A model generated the notes under the pieces. The model saw only the letters and a list, made by a program, of their open reading frames with translations, made no database searches and was not told the origin of the DNA. A stretch of 37,858 nt of DNA, from positions 1-37,858 of the forward strand of contig JAFGBE010000130.1 of assembly GCA_016933315.1 (NCBI GenBank). Direction: 5' to 3'. This DNA comes from Candidatus Auribacterota bacterium. Lineage in GTDB: Bacteria; Auribacterota; UBA6266. This document shows positions 8,031 to 16,019 of this stretch, piece after piece; positions within the stretch are counted from its first letter, which is position 1, and every line of letters starts with the position of its first letter. Made by a program: the position numbers and the translations under genes.

Positions 8031-8996
8031 TCACAGCAGCGCTTTAAAGATACTGATGAACAGCGGGAAGCTTATCACCGTGACAATGAGGTTGTAAATC
8101 AGGCACTGGCTCAGGAGTTCGTGGTTTCCCCCGTAGACCCGCGCGATTAAAGGCAGTACGGTCGCGGGCGGCATGGAAGCCTGTATTATAAGCATAAAAC
8201 CTACAGATTCTTCCGGCCTGAGGACAAGGATTAACGCTAAAAATACCGAAGGAACGACAAACAGCTTGAAGACTATGGTTTTTATAATGAACGAGTAATT
8301 GATTTTTGGTTTTTTCCTGAAATAAACGAGGACAAATCCCCCCAGGGATATCATTATCAGGGGCACGGTCGCGTTACCCACCAGTTCAATCGGGTACTGG
8401 ATGAAATAAGGGATAAATTGCTTTAGCCTGAGAAAGACAAAAATTATTGAAAATATTGTGGCCAGAGTAGGCATATTCAATGCCAGTTTGAAAGTGGAAA
8501 TATGTTCTTTTTCGCGGCCGGCCATCAAAAGAGGCGCGAATATATATGTCAAAAGGGCGTTTATCAGGCTGTAGAGAAAAAGGGCCACAAGCATTAATGT
8601 TTCCTGCTCCCCTTCAAAGAACAGGGTTATTATCGGCAATGGGAGAAAAAGAGAATTTTGGATAGAGATAAGGGCTTTGAAAACGCCGCTGTTTTCCTTT
8701 ATTGACTTGTCGGCCAATGTGTAGAGCCAGGCGATTAAAAGAGCTATTAAGAACATTGCAAGGGCCATAACGGGAAATATCCACATTTTAAAAAGATCAG
8801 CCGGCTTCAGGTTTTCGACTATGGTATTGAAAATAAGGCACGGGACAGTGATATTTATTACCAGGTCGCTTAATGTTTTCAGGCAGCACTCGCCGAGTAT
8901 GCCTTTCCTCAATATGTAAAAGCCGAGTATCCCTATAAAAAATATGGAAAGGATGGAAGTGAAACTTTGCTGAAAGGCGGCAATGAAATTATGCAT
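8031..8996 (-). CDS. AEC family (auxin efflux carrier-like) transporter
   Basis: The 321-residue product is almost entirely hydrophobic, with about ten membrane segments in two inverted sets of five. Family blocks are visible: LSDLVINITVPCLIFNTIV near residues 41-59, GNATVPLIMISLGG near 207-220 and the C-terminal IIQASMPPATVLPLIARVYG near 270-289, which is the AEC proline crossover. Members export small organic acids or act as permeases for malate and amino acids; the substrate cannot be read from sequence. It converges with the preceding plus-strand gene, stop to stop, across two bases. It starts one base downstream of the methyltransferase stop, so these two are coupled. Confidence 0.88.
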   Translation of the reverse strand: MHNFIAAFQQSFTSILSIFFIGILGFYILRKGILGECCLKTLSDLVINITVPCLIFNTIVENLKPADLFKMWIFPVMALAMFLIALLIAWLYTLADKSIKENSGVFKALISIQNSLFLPLPIITLFFEGEQETLMLVALFLYSLINALLTYIFAPLLMAGREKEHISTFKLALNMPTLATIFSIIFVFLRLKQFIPYFIQYPIELVGNATVPLIMISLGGFVLVYFRKKPKINYSFIIKTIVFKLFVVPSVFLALILVLRPEESVGFMLIIQASMPPATVLPLIARVYGGNHELLSQCLIYNLIVTVISFPLFISIFKALL

Positions 8997-8997
8997 A

Positions 8998-9648
8998 TCA
9001 GAATTTTTCCAGTATCATGACAAAAAGTTTCCTGTTAAGCCTTTTCCTGCCCACAGTCTCCTCATATTCGACTTTTGTCTGGAACCTGGGAATAAGTTTC
9101 AGGTTGTAAATTTCCCTGAAATCCGGCGGAGAAAAAACTCTCAGCGGCTCATTTGTCATTTTACTGTTGAATATGTTGGGAGAGGGTGATTTTTTCGGTT
9201 TCTTCAGTCCGCCGTCATCCCTGGAAAAATACGATATCATCAGCCTTCCTCCGGGCTTAAGGACGCGTGTTATTTCCGATGAGTAGGAAATAAGGTCTGC
9301 GTCTTTTATAAGTGTTGACGAGGTTGATATATCAAGCACGAAATCGAAGAAATTATCTTCAAAAGGAAAAGTTCTGACGGCATCCTGGTTATAAAGATGG
9401 ACATTTCCCAGTAAGTTCTCAAAGGACGCTTTCGCCTGGAATTCCTTCAGTCGCGCCATAACGGGGTCAAGCCCGAAGAAATTTACGTTCATTCTGGCGA
9501 AAACGATTCCGTTTAAGCCGCAGCCGCACAGGGGTTCAAGCATATTGCCGGATATATTAAGATTGTTTTTTATCGCATATTCGGTAAATACTTCAACCGA
9601 ACGAGAAGGATTTTCATCTGTTTTTAACGCTGTCTTGCTGTTTGGCAT
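8998..9648 (-). CDS. Class I SAM-dependent methyltransferase
   Basis: The 216-residue protein has the Rossmann methyltransferase core: motif I as MLEPLCGCGLNGI (about residues 36-48), an acidic strand end FFGLDP, motif II-like QDAVRTFPFEDNFFDFVLDIS and motif III-like EITRVLKPGGRLMISYF. These match the Methyltransf_11/25 type. The C-terminal extension (FREIYNLKLIPRF, VEYEETVGRKRLNRKLFVMILEKF) is typical of small-molecule enzymes. The substrate is unknown. Being directly joined to an AEC transporter hints at a small metabolite, but that is inference. About 200 bases upstream carry no gene; a short inverted repeat (ATAACTCT/AGAGTTAT, 9818-9844) is the only structure seen there. Confidence 0.82.
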   Translation of the reverse strand: MPNSKTALKTDENPSRSVEVFTEYAIKNNLNISGNMLEPLCGCGLNGIVFARMNVNFFGLDPVMARLKEFQAKASFENLLGNVHLYNQDAVRTFPFEDNFFDFVLDISTSSTLIKDADLISYSSEITRVLKPGGRLMISYFSRDDGGLKKPKKSPSPNIFNSKMTNEPLRVFSPPDFREIYNLKLIPRFQTKVEYEETVGRKRLNRKLFVMILEKF

Positions 9649-9852
9649 AGGTATATCTTATTTTAAAACCGTTTTGTTTTCAAGATAATAAACCTCTTTG
9701 TTGCTTCAGGCGTCCGGCGGCCGGGAAGAAATACGGTTTTAACTAACGTTATGACAATAGGATACACCTATAAGCCGGATTTTTTTGCGGGAAAGAGAAA
9801 TGCTGTTGATATATTGTATAACTCTTTTTCCTGTAGAGAGTTATGCCTAAAT

Positions 9853-10266
9853 TTAACGAGACTGGTTGCCGGGGGGCATAAGGTGTAGCAGTTTAGGCAG
9901 TATAACTCTATCTGCCGGAACTAAATCGGTAATATTTATCTCTTCCGGTTTTACCCATGCAATAGACGCGCATTGCAGCGGCCGGGGATTTCCCCTTTTT
10001 ATTTTGCATACATAAAAACTGATTTTTACTTTTTTCTCCGGGTAGGCAAATAAGACGGAATCAAAATATTTTACAGCCTCGGCATCTACTCCAAGCTCTT
10101 CTTTAAGTTCCCGTTGTATGCAGTGTTCCGGTGTTTCGCCGGGCATTATTTTCCCGCCGGGAAACTCCCATTGCAGTTCAAGATGCGCTCCCTCAGGCCG
10201 CTGAGCAAGGAGGAATTTCGAGTTTTGCGTGATAATTGCCGCGCAGACAGTTATAACAGGCTTCAT
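9853..10266 (-). CDS. mutT: Nudix hydrolase, MutT-type (8-oxo-dGTP diphosphatase candidate)
   Basis: The 137-residue protein carries a complete Nudix box, G-x5-E-x7-REUxEExGU, from Gly38 through Glu44, Arg52-Glu53, Glu56-Glu57 to Gly59-Val60. The N terminus (VITVCAAIITQNSKFLLAQR) and QWEFPGGK match MutT enzymes that remove oxidised GTP nucleotides. Length is also MutT-like. It starts five bases downstream of the antiporter stop, so it ends a three-gene minus-strand unit (ptsN-like, antiporter, nudix). Other Nudix substrates are possible because specificity is hard to read. Confidence 0.85.
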   Translation of the reverse strand: MKPVITVCAAIITQNSKFLLAQRPEGAHLELQWEFPGGKIMPGETPEHCIQRELKEELGVDAEAVKYFDSVLFAYPEKKVKISFYVCKIKRGNPRPLQCASIAWVKPEEINITDLVPADRVILPKLLHLMPPGNQSR

Positions 10267-10271
10267 AATGA

Positions 10272-11963
10272 TTAAATTATGCCTTCGGCTTTTTTCCTTC
10301 GGGATATCAGCTCTTCGGCAAGCTTCATATTTACCTTGTTTGAATCCAGGAAACCCGCAAGTTTCCTGCTTTGCGCGTTTTCGACAGCGCAGATGAAATT
10401 TGTATTTGTCTGTTTCATTTGCTCAAGAGCTTCTTTAAGAGGAGTTTCCGGCGTTGTTATATCTCTGATAGGGTTCATTATATCGTGCGCGAGCAGAAGG
10501 GCGTCAAGCCCGGTTGTCGTAAGCACATGTTTTACTTCCTGGAAAGTTATGAACCCTGCGAGCATGTTTTCGGAGTCAATGACCGGATATGCAAAGTAAT
10601 CGCTTTTGCTGAAAGTTTTTAATATGTCTCCCAGCACAGCGTTAGTCCTTATTACCGGCGGGGTTACATCCATCACATCTTTGACTTTATACGTGGCGAT
10701 TAGCTCTTCTTCGGTTAAATTCAGGCCTATCTCCCCTGCTTTCTTTACCGCATATTTCACGAATGAAGGACCTACCAGCTGGACAACCAGGGTAGTGGTC
10801 GTTACAACGGTTATGATGATATCTGCTATTTCGGGGCTGAATTTGCGGCTGGCCATAATCGACAACCCCACCGCGACGCCGCCTTGCGTAAAAAGGCACA
10901 ACCCGGAGTATTTCTTGACGTTGTCCGACGCTCCGGAGAACTTTGCCCCGACATAAGCTCCTATTATCTTGCCGAAGCTTCTTCCAATGAGGTAAATAAC
11001 CGCTATTATTATAATCATGAATGAGAGGTGAGACAGCTGCAGCCTGGCCCCTACAAATACGAAAAACAGCACATATATGGGAGGAGCGAATTTTTTAACC
11101 AGTTCGAAGGTTTCCTCGCTTCTCTTGGGTATGAGGTTGACGGTTGTTATTCCGAAAAACATTGAGGAAAGAATTATGTCTAGGTCGAGCACGCTGGAAA
11201 GACCTATCGTTACCAGAATCAATCCGATTGAAAAAGGCAGCATCTTGTCGTGTTCGTTGAGATATCTGAAGGATTTTTTTAGTATATAGCCGAATATTAT
11301 GCCGAGAGCCGCCGCGCCCAGCAACTCATATGAAAACTGAAACACCGAATGGGATATGCTTATGGAAGTTTTCCCGATGAAAAGATCCGCGATATTTGTG
11401 GCAAATGCGTACAGGGTAAGGGCCAGCGCGTCGTCAAGCGCGACTATTGCCATGACAGCGGTTGTCAAAAGCCCCCGTGTTTTATATTCCCATAAGACCT
11501 GGATAGTCGAAGCCGGGTCTGTGGCCGATGAGATTGCCCCGATTACTATCGATATGGCGATGCTCAGGGCGAAATTATGTGTTGCTAACCACATGAACAG
11601 CGCGGTGAGGGGTGTTACAATAAGGAACGCCCCCAGCCCTTCTCCGATAACCATCGCGAAGAATTGCTTGCCGAACCTTCTGAAAAGGTCTGTCTTTAAT
11701 TCCCCTCCTATTATGAATCCTATTATCCCGAGGGCAAAGTAGGTAAACGGCCTTAAGACTTCGATTGTTTTGGCGGAGATTACCTTCAGCCCGGCTTCCC
11801 CGATTATAAGGCCTATGACGATGTAGCCTACAACCTGCGGGATCTTGAGGCGCTGGAATATACGGGCCCCTACGGTGCCTGCGAGTATGCAGATGCCGAC
11901 CAGCAGCATCAGGTTCAGGTTTGTTTCGGGGGAGATAAGGTTAATCCCGCATAATATATTCAT
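10272..11963 (-). CDS. Cation:proton antiporter (CPA/KefB-like) with C-terminal CBS pair
   Basis: The 563-residue product has about twelve membrane segments in the first 400 residues. Family blocks include RLKIPQVVGYIVIGLIIGE, GAISSATDPASTIQVLWEY (the conserved ATDP motif in the unwound helix) and VALDDALALTLYA. Two CBS repeats follow (VKDVMDVTPPVIRTNAVLGDIL and AHDIMNPIRDITTPETPLKEAL), a cytoplasmic regulatory module that usually binds adenine nucleotides. No TrkA-N domain is present, unlike classical Kef. A TTG at 11975 overlaps the upstream stop, but AGGAAG abuts it. The ATG at 11963 has usable spacing and is preferred. It is coupled to a PTS IIA(Ntr)-like gene. Confidence 0.9.
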   Translation of the reverse strand: MNILCGINLISPETNLNLMLLVGICILAGTVGARIFQRLKIPQVVGYIVIGLIIGEAGLKVISAKTIEVLRPFTYFALGIIGFIIGGELKTDLFRRFGKQFFAMVIGEGLGAFLIVTPLTALFMWLATHNFALSIAISIVIGAISSATDPASTIQVLWEYKTRGLLTTAVMAIVALDDALALTLYAFATNIADLFIGKTSISISHSVFQFSYELLGAAALGIIFGYILKKSFRYLNEHDKMLPFSIGLILVTIGLSSVLDLDIILSSMFFGITTVNLIPKRSEETFELVKKFAPPIYVLFFVFVGARLQLSHLSFMIIIIAVIYLIGRSFGKIIGAYVGAKFSGASDNVKKYSGLCLFTQGGVAVGLSIMASRKFSPEIADIIITVVTTTTLVVQLVGPSFVKYAVKKAGEIGLNLTEEELIATYKVKDVMDVTPPVIRTNAVLGDILKTFSKSDYFAYPVIDSENMLAGFITFQEVKHVLTTTGLDALLLAHDIMNPIRDITTPETPLKEALEQMKQTNTNFICAVENAQSRKLAGFLDSNKVNMKLAEELISRRKKAEGII

Positions 11964-11971
11964 AAGAAAAA

Positions 11972-12427
11972 TCAACTTCCTGTCAGGGTGGAGTATATCT
12001 CCTCGGGTGAAGCGCTCGCGAGGATTTTATCCCTGACGGATGCTTCTTTAAGAACGGATGTCACCGCCGAGAGCAGGCTTATATACATGGCGTGCTGTTT
12101 TTCTCCGGCGGCTATCATTATTATTATCCTGACGGGATTATTGTCCAGGGATTCATAATCCTTTATCCCTTCGGAAGACAGCCCGACCGCTAACACCGGG
12201 TCTTTCACGGATTTGATGCGGACATGGGGCACGGCTATGCCCAGCCCTATCCCCGTACTCATAAGTTTTTCGCGCTGCCATATCCCCTCTTCAAGTTCAT
12301 TTTTATCCGCGATCCCTGAGCTTCTGGCAAGCGCATCGATCAGCTCCGATAAAGCCTCCTTCTTGGTGGCAGCTTTAAGGAAAAGCACGTTTTTACTGTC
12401 AAGATATAGCGATATGTCTTTTTTCAT
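11972..12427 (-). CDS. ptsN: PTS IIA(Ntr)-like phosphoacceptor domain protein
   Basis: The 151-residue protein is a single PTS EIIA domain of the fructose/nitrogen class. The phosphorylated histidine is visible in GIGLGIAVPHVRI (His68). The IIMIAAGEKQHAMYISLLSAVTSVL segment is the family core. A start at 12427 (MKKDISLYLD) gives the standard N terminus; the longer frame adds 20 residues of no family character. There is no transporter domain here. It ends nine bases before the antiporter ATG, so the two are translated together. This supports a role as a phosphorylation-dependent regulator of ion transport rather than sugar uptake. Confidence 0.85.
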   Translation of the reverse strand: MKKDISLYLDSKNVLFLKAATKKEALSELIDALARSSGIADKNELEEGIWQREKLMSTGIGLGIAVPHVRIKSVKDPVLAVGLSSEGIKDYESLDNNPVRIIIMIAAGEKQHAMYISLLSAVTSVLKEASVRDKILASASPEEIYSTLTGS

Positions 12428-12492
12428 AAATGGCCGTAAAATACAAGGGTTTAGCGTAGCAGAAAGACAAAACACTGTCAATGTCACTTTAA

Positions 12493-12521
12493 TTGACTTT
12501 TTTGAGACATTGGTTTATCCT
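12493..12521 (+). promoter_or_regulatory. Candidate sigma-70 promoter for the exported protein at 12565
   Basis: TTGACT (12493-12498), a 17-base spacer and TATCCT (12516-12521) lie 43 bases upstream of a start codon with a good GAGGGGG binding site. The -35 box matches five of six and the -10 box four of six consensus bases. Confidence 0.45.
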
Positions 12522-12564
12522 TAATTGAAAATTGAAATGCTCAAAATTAAAGAGGGGGTATTTA

Positions 12565-13137
12565 ATGAGAAAAATATTTTCTGTTGTTCTTGTGACAGCG
12601 GTGTTTTTCGTGCTGTCCGCCAACACCGCTGTGGCCAGAAGAAATGAAAGAAGACTGACCGATTATATCAATAATATGGAAGTCTGCAGGGTCTGTATCC
12701 TGGATTTCAAAAATTCTTCGGGGAATGCCGATGCCAGCCCCGAAGTGCATAGACAGATGCTTGTCAATGCGTTGCGGCAAAGGACCTCGCATAATTTTAT
12801 GATCGTTGACAATCCGTCGGAAGCGGACATTGTGGTCAACGCCGATATAAAAAAGTTTCTTTATTCCGAGGAAGATCCTGTTTATGACGGTATTATAGGC
12901 ATGGGTATGACACCCGTCAATCCGGCCGGCCTTGCCATGGATATAGCGATGGACCAGAACTATGTCGAAAATGATATCGAATATGATATCACCGACAGCA
13001 AAGGTCGGAAACTCTGGAATGGGACAGTGGATTCCAATGTTACAAAAAGCGATATGCCTTTGAATGACGCTGTGGAGCTTGTCGGGCAGCGATCCGCCCG
13101 GAACCTGTTTATGAAATGCTTTAAGAAAGACCGGTAG
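12565..13137 (+). CDS. Exported protein of unknown function
   Basis: The 190-residue product has a signal peptide (MRKIFSVVLVTAVFFVLSAN, cleavage likely after TAVA, residue 24). The mature part alternates beta strands: VCRVCILDFKNSSGN, MIVDNPSEADIVVNADIKKF, DIEYDITDSKGRKLWNGTV. The order (a strand naming a variable, an ADIVV segment, then a final W-N-G-T strand) resembles periplasmic lipoproteins of the DUF4136/CsgG-like type that collect outer-membrane assembly factors, but no lipobox cysteine is present. The start is set by AGAGGGGG seven bases upstream of the ATG. It stands alone between a candidate promoter and a strong terminator. Confidence 0.75.
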   Translation: MRKIFSVVLVTAVFFVLSANTAVARRNERRLTDYINNMEVCRVCILDFKNSSGNADASPEVHRQMLVNALRQRTSHNFMIVDNPSEADIVVNADIKKFLYSEEDPVYDGIIGMGMTPVNPAGLAMDIAMDQNYVENDIEYDITDSKGRKLWNGTVDSNVTKSDMPLNDAVELVGQRSARNLFMKCFKKDR

Positions 13138-13157
13138 GGCGCCGCGGGATTTGTAAA

Positions 13158-13186
13158 ACGGGCTGATTTAATCAGCCCGTTTTTTT
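13158..13186. terminator. Strong bidirectional rho-independent terminator
   Basis: A perfect ten-base stem (ACGGGCTGAT / ATCAGCCCGT, 13158-13167 with 13171-13180) encloses a three-base loop. Six T follow on the plus strand. On the minus strand the hairpin is followed by TTT. It lies between two converging genes and can end both messages. Confidence 0.9.
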
Positions 13187-13400
13187 ATTTCTGAAGTTCT
13201 TTTTTCCTTTGTTCCAGGTGTTCTATGTATTTTGATTTTCCGCCGCCCATGGAGTCTTTCGCGGCTTTAAGGGCGCTTTCTACCTCGTTAAGGGTCATTT
13301 TGGAAAGTTTTTTCCGCCCTTTTCCCGCGGCCGGCGCTTCCCCGGCTGGCGATGCGTCTTTTTTCTGCTCTGTCTTGTTTTCCTGTTTTTCTTCAGCCAT
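13185..13400 (-). CDS. Small charged protein of unknown function
   Basis: The 71-residue product is not recognised. The first half is low complexity (Lys, Glu, Gln, Ala, Pro: MAEEKQENKTEQKKDASPAG). The second half (LSKMTLNEVESALKAAKDSMGG then KYIEHLEQRKKELQK) predicts two helices with a glycine turn, possibly a helical hairpin or coiled coil. The gene is real by its signals: GGGAGGA sits close before the ATG and a terminator follows directly. A cytoplasmic, perhaps nucleic-acid- or ribosome-associated, protein is plausible but unproven. Confidence 0.7.
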   Translation of the reverse strand: MAEEKQENKTEQKKDASPAGEAPAAGKGRKKLSKMTLNEVESALKAAKDSMGGGKSKYIEHLEQRKKELQK

Positions 13401-13557
13401 ACTTCCTCCCTTTCATTAAAACCTTAGTCGATTTTACGCATTTTTAAAATATATTCAATGAAAAATATGCTTTCGCCGGTTTGCCGGGTTTTGTGATATT
13501 TTATAATTGCTATTAATCGAAAGGTATTATATTATAAAGCGAAATAAGGAGGAAAAC

Positions 13558-14406
13558 ATGAAAAAAACAGCTGCTATTCTGTCGTTTCTGTTTATTATAG
13601 GGATAACTTTTTTCGCTGTTTCCGGTGAAAAGTCGGATTCGGATAAGGATTTCCAGTGGTGGCCTACAGACGCCAAACCCGGCCCCGTGAAAGATGATGA
13701 GCGCGGGGGATACTGGTGGTGGCCGGAATATCCGGGGCAGGTCAGGCCCTATGGCAACAGGGGATTTGTATACGTGAATAAGATAATCCCCGGCTCTGAA
13801 GGCGAACCGGCGATAGTCATCAAAAAGATATTTAAAAACGTAAAGATTTACTTTGATACGGACAAGGCTGATATAAGAGGCGACGCTGTCCCCGTGCTTG
13901 AGACGGGTGTGACGCTTCTGCGCAAGAATCCCCAGAGCACCATTCTGATAACGGGGAATTGCGACGCCAGAGGCAAGGAAGCATACAATATGCTGTTAGG
14001 CGAGAAAAGAGGGGAAGTTGTTAAAAATTACATGATACAGCACGGCGTTCCCGAAGAAAGAATACGGATAGTCAGCAAAGGGAAATTAAATGCGGTTGCC
14101 CCCGTAGGCGATATAGAGGGAATGCAGAAAGACAGGAACGCGCAGTTTATGGTGGCTGACATAATTGAAGTGCCGATGACCGAATGGACCCAGGGCACGG
14201 TAAAAGACGTGAAAGAAATAGCCCCCGAAGTCAGGGTCGAAGTCAAGGAATATAGCGTCCAGAAGGGAGATACCCTCTGGAAAATATCCGAGAAGGTTTA
14301 CGGTGATCCTACGCGGTGGACCAGGATATTCGACGCGAATAAAAACAAGCTTAAAAGCCCGAATGACCTGAAAGTGGGACAGATCCTGGAAATCCCGCTT
14401 AATTAA
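13558..14406 (+). CDS. OmpA-type peptidoglycan-binding protein with C-terminal LysM
   Basis: This 282-residue envelope protein has a signal peptide (residues 1-22), then a Trp-rich linker with two similar words (FQWWPTD and YWWWPEYPG, residues 33-60). The OmpA C-terminal domain spans about 93-200, with NVKIYFDTDKADI, the GNCDARG loop (Asp136) and KDRNAQF (Arg193); in this family that Asp and Arg bind diaminopimelate. A LysM repeat follows at 232-280 (YSVQKGDTLWKISEKVYGD to LKVGQILEIP). It thus has two separate wall-binding modules. No lipobox is seen. The start has AAGGAGG five bases upstream. It stands alone after a 157-base divergent gap and probably tethers the outer envelope to the wall. 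Confidence 0.9.
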   Translation: MKKTAAILSFLFIIGITFFAVSGEKSDSDKDFQWWPTDAKPGPVKDDERGGYWWWPEYPGQVRPYGNRGFVYVNKIIPGSEGEPAIVIKKIFKNVKIYFDTDKADIRGDAVPVLETGVTLLRKNPQSTILITGNCDARGKEAYNMLLGEKRGEVVKNYMIQHGVPEERIRIVSKGKLNAVAPVGDIEGMQKDRNAQFMVADIIEVPMTEWTQGTVKDVKEIAPEVRVEVKEYSVQKGDTLWKISEKVYGDPTRWTRIFDANKNKLKSPNDLKVGQILEIPLN

Positions 14407-14504
14407 TATTTATTTTATTTTGACGGTGAGTTTTCCGAAGATGGATATCCCCTTTTCTTTGCGGGTCCCCTGAGGCGCGTGAATTTTAAACGGAGAGAAA
14501 AGTA

Positions 14505-16019
14505 ATGGCTAACTTTGCGTTCTGTAATAAATGCCGCGAAACCGTTCCGGCCGAACATGTCGAAAGGGACGGCAAGATATTCCTCAGTAAAAATTGCCCG
14601 AAATGCGGTATTACGGAGACTCTCATCTCCAATAACGCTGAAGCGTATAAAAACAAGCGCGATTTTATGGGGGCTGTTGAATATGAAGGATGTAACCTTG
14701 ACTGCCTTAAATGCGAGCACAAGGAACCCGACATTGTTTTTATCGAATTGACCAACAGATGTAACATGAATTGCCCTATCTGTATTACCAATGTCCCTTC
14801 CATGGGTTTTGAATTTGAGCCGGATATGGAGTATTTCAGGCTTATATTCGAAGACCTTTCGAAGATGAAAAAGAAGCCGTCAGTCCAGCTTTTTGGCGGG
14901 GAACCCACGGTAAGAGAAGACCTTTTTGATATTATCAGGCTTGCGAAATCATACGGCCTTTCGGTCCGGGTTGTCACCAACGGCTTGAAGCTTGCTGACA
15001 AGAAATACTGCGATGATTTAATGGAAGAAGGTGTTTCCGTCCTTATATCGTTTGACGGGTTTGACAGGAAACTTTATGAGATTTTCAGGGGTATGCCGAA
15101 AGCCCTTGACCTGAAGCTCCAGGCTCTGGAAAACCTGAAAAACAGAAAAAAAGGCAAAGTTATTCTGATGACAGTTGCCTCGAAGGAGCAGGACATAGGG
15201 GAACTCAGGCGGCTTTTTGAATTCTGCCTGGAGAATAAGCATGTTGCCCGCGGGATGTTTATAATGCCGCTTGCCCATATGTGGTCTCCTGACCGGCTTG
15301 ATTATAACCCGGAGAGAACGACTCCGGAAGATGTGGAAGAGCTGGTGGATAAGGTTGTTGGCGGAGGTGTTGAATTTATTCCCCTCGGCTCGCTGGACAC
15401 CGGAGTCTTCAGCAAGATACTTAAACTGAAAGAGATGCCGTTTTTAGGTGTGCATCCGAACTGCGAGAGCATTACTCTTCTTGTGTCGGACGGGAAAAAG
15501 TTTTTGCCCTTGGGCAAATTTCTCAGGAAAGGCTTTGCCGGACTTATTGTTGATTTAAGAAGAACGGGCACTAAACTGTCTGTCGGGGAGAGAATCTCTT
15601 TTTTGACCCGTATTCGGGCATATCTCTCTGTTTTCAGGGTTGTCGTAACGAATTTCAACTTCGGGGCTGCCGTCGGTAAAAAAGGTATATCTGCGTTCCT
15701 GAAGTGGATGAAGATATTCTTTAAAGTTATTACCGGAGAGAAACTGAAGGATGTCATCCGCCGCGAAACAATTATGAAAGGGGCTTTGCAGATAATAGTG
15801 CTTCCTTTCGAAGATTACGATACTACCGAGGCCGTCCGGCTCAAAATGTGCGTTTCCTGTTTTGTTTATCCGGATTCAGGGAAAAATATAAAGAGAGTGC
15901 CTGTATGCGCCTGGGAACGGCATAAAAAAGTGATAATGAAAGAAGTCGCGGAAATATACAATAAGCCGGGTTTCAACAAAGGGTTAAAAAGGTCCGGAAA
16001 TGTGGCAGAAAAAGTTTAA
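14505..16019 (+). CDS. Radical SAM protein, tetraether/membrane-spanning lipid synthase-like (paralog 1)
   Basis: The 504-residue protein has an N-terminal four-cysteine rubredoxin-like pattern (C7-x2-C10, C31-x2-C34), a second cluster motif C63-x3-C67-x2-C70, then the radical SAM motif C86-x3-C90-x2-C93 in ELTNRCNMNCPIC. QLFGGEPTVREDL (about 124-136) is the SAM-binding GGE region. Late cysteines C449, C452 and C468 could hold an auxiliary cluster. This order matches archaeal Tes (tetraether synthase) and its bacterial relatives, which couple lipid tails through C-C bonds. Hydrophobic segments around 350-420 could face a membrane. Start: ACGGAGAG upstream of the ATG. It overlaps paralog 2 by 20 bases. 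Family placement is firm at the superfamily level; lipid substrate is inference. Confidence 0.82.
   Translation: MANFAFCNKCRETVPAEHVERDGKIFLSKNCPKCGITETLISNNAEAYKNKRDFMGAVEYEGCNLDCLKCEHKEPDIVFIELTNRCNMNCPICITNVPSMGFEFEPDMEYFRLIFEDLSKMKKKPSVQLFGGEPTVREDLFDIIRLAKSYGLSVRVVTNGLKLADKKYCDDLMEEGVSVLISFDGFDRKLYEIFRGMPKALDLKLQALENLKNRKKGKVILMTVASKEQDIGELRRLFEFCLENKHVARGMFIMPLAHMWSPDRLDYNPERTTPEDVEELVDKVVGGGVEFIPLGSLDTGVFSKILKLKEMPFLGVHPNCESITLLVSDGKKFLPLGKFLRKGFAGLIVDLRRTGTKLSVGERISFLTRIRAYLSVFRVVVTNFNFGAAVGKKGISAFLKWMKIFFKVITGEKLKDVIRRETIMKGALQIIVLPFEDYDTTEAVRLKMCVSCFVYPDSGKNIKRVPVCAWERHKKVIMKEVAEIYNKPGFNKGLKRSGNVAEKV

Noticed and set aside
9649..9852. Gene or RNA in the gap before the methyltransferase gene
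   Set aside because: No open frame with a binding site is present. The ATAACTCT/AGAGTTAT hairpin (9818-9844) has a long loop and no T run.
11964..11975. TTG start at 11975 for the antiporter
   Set aside because: The AGGAAG site touches the TTG directly, while the ATG four codons downstream has workable spacing.
13502..13535. Sigma-70 promoter for the OmpA-LysM gene (TTGCTA, 17 bases, TATTAT)
   Set aside because: Spacing is right but the -35 is poor and the start would leave only about 16 bases of leader; several overlapping AT-rich boxes fit equally well.
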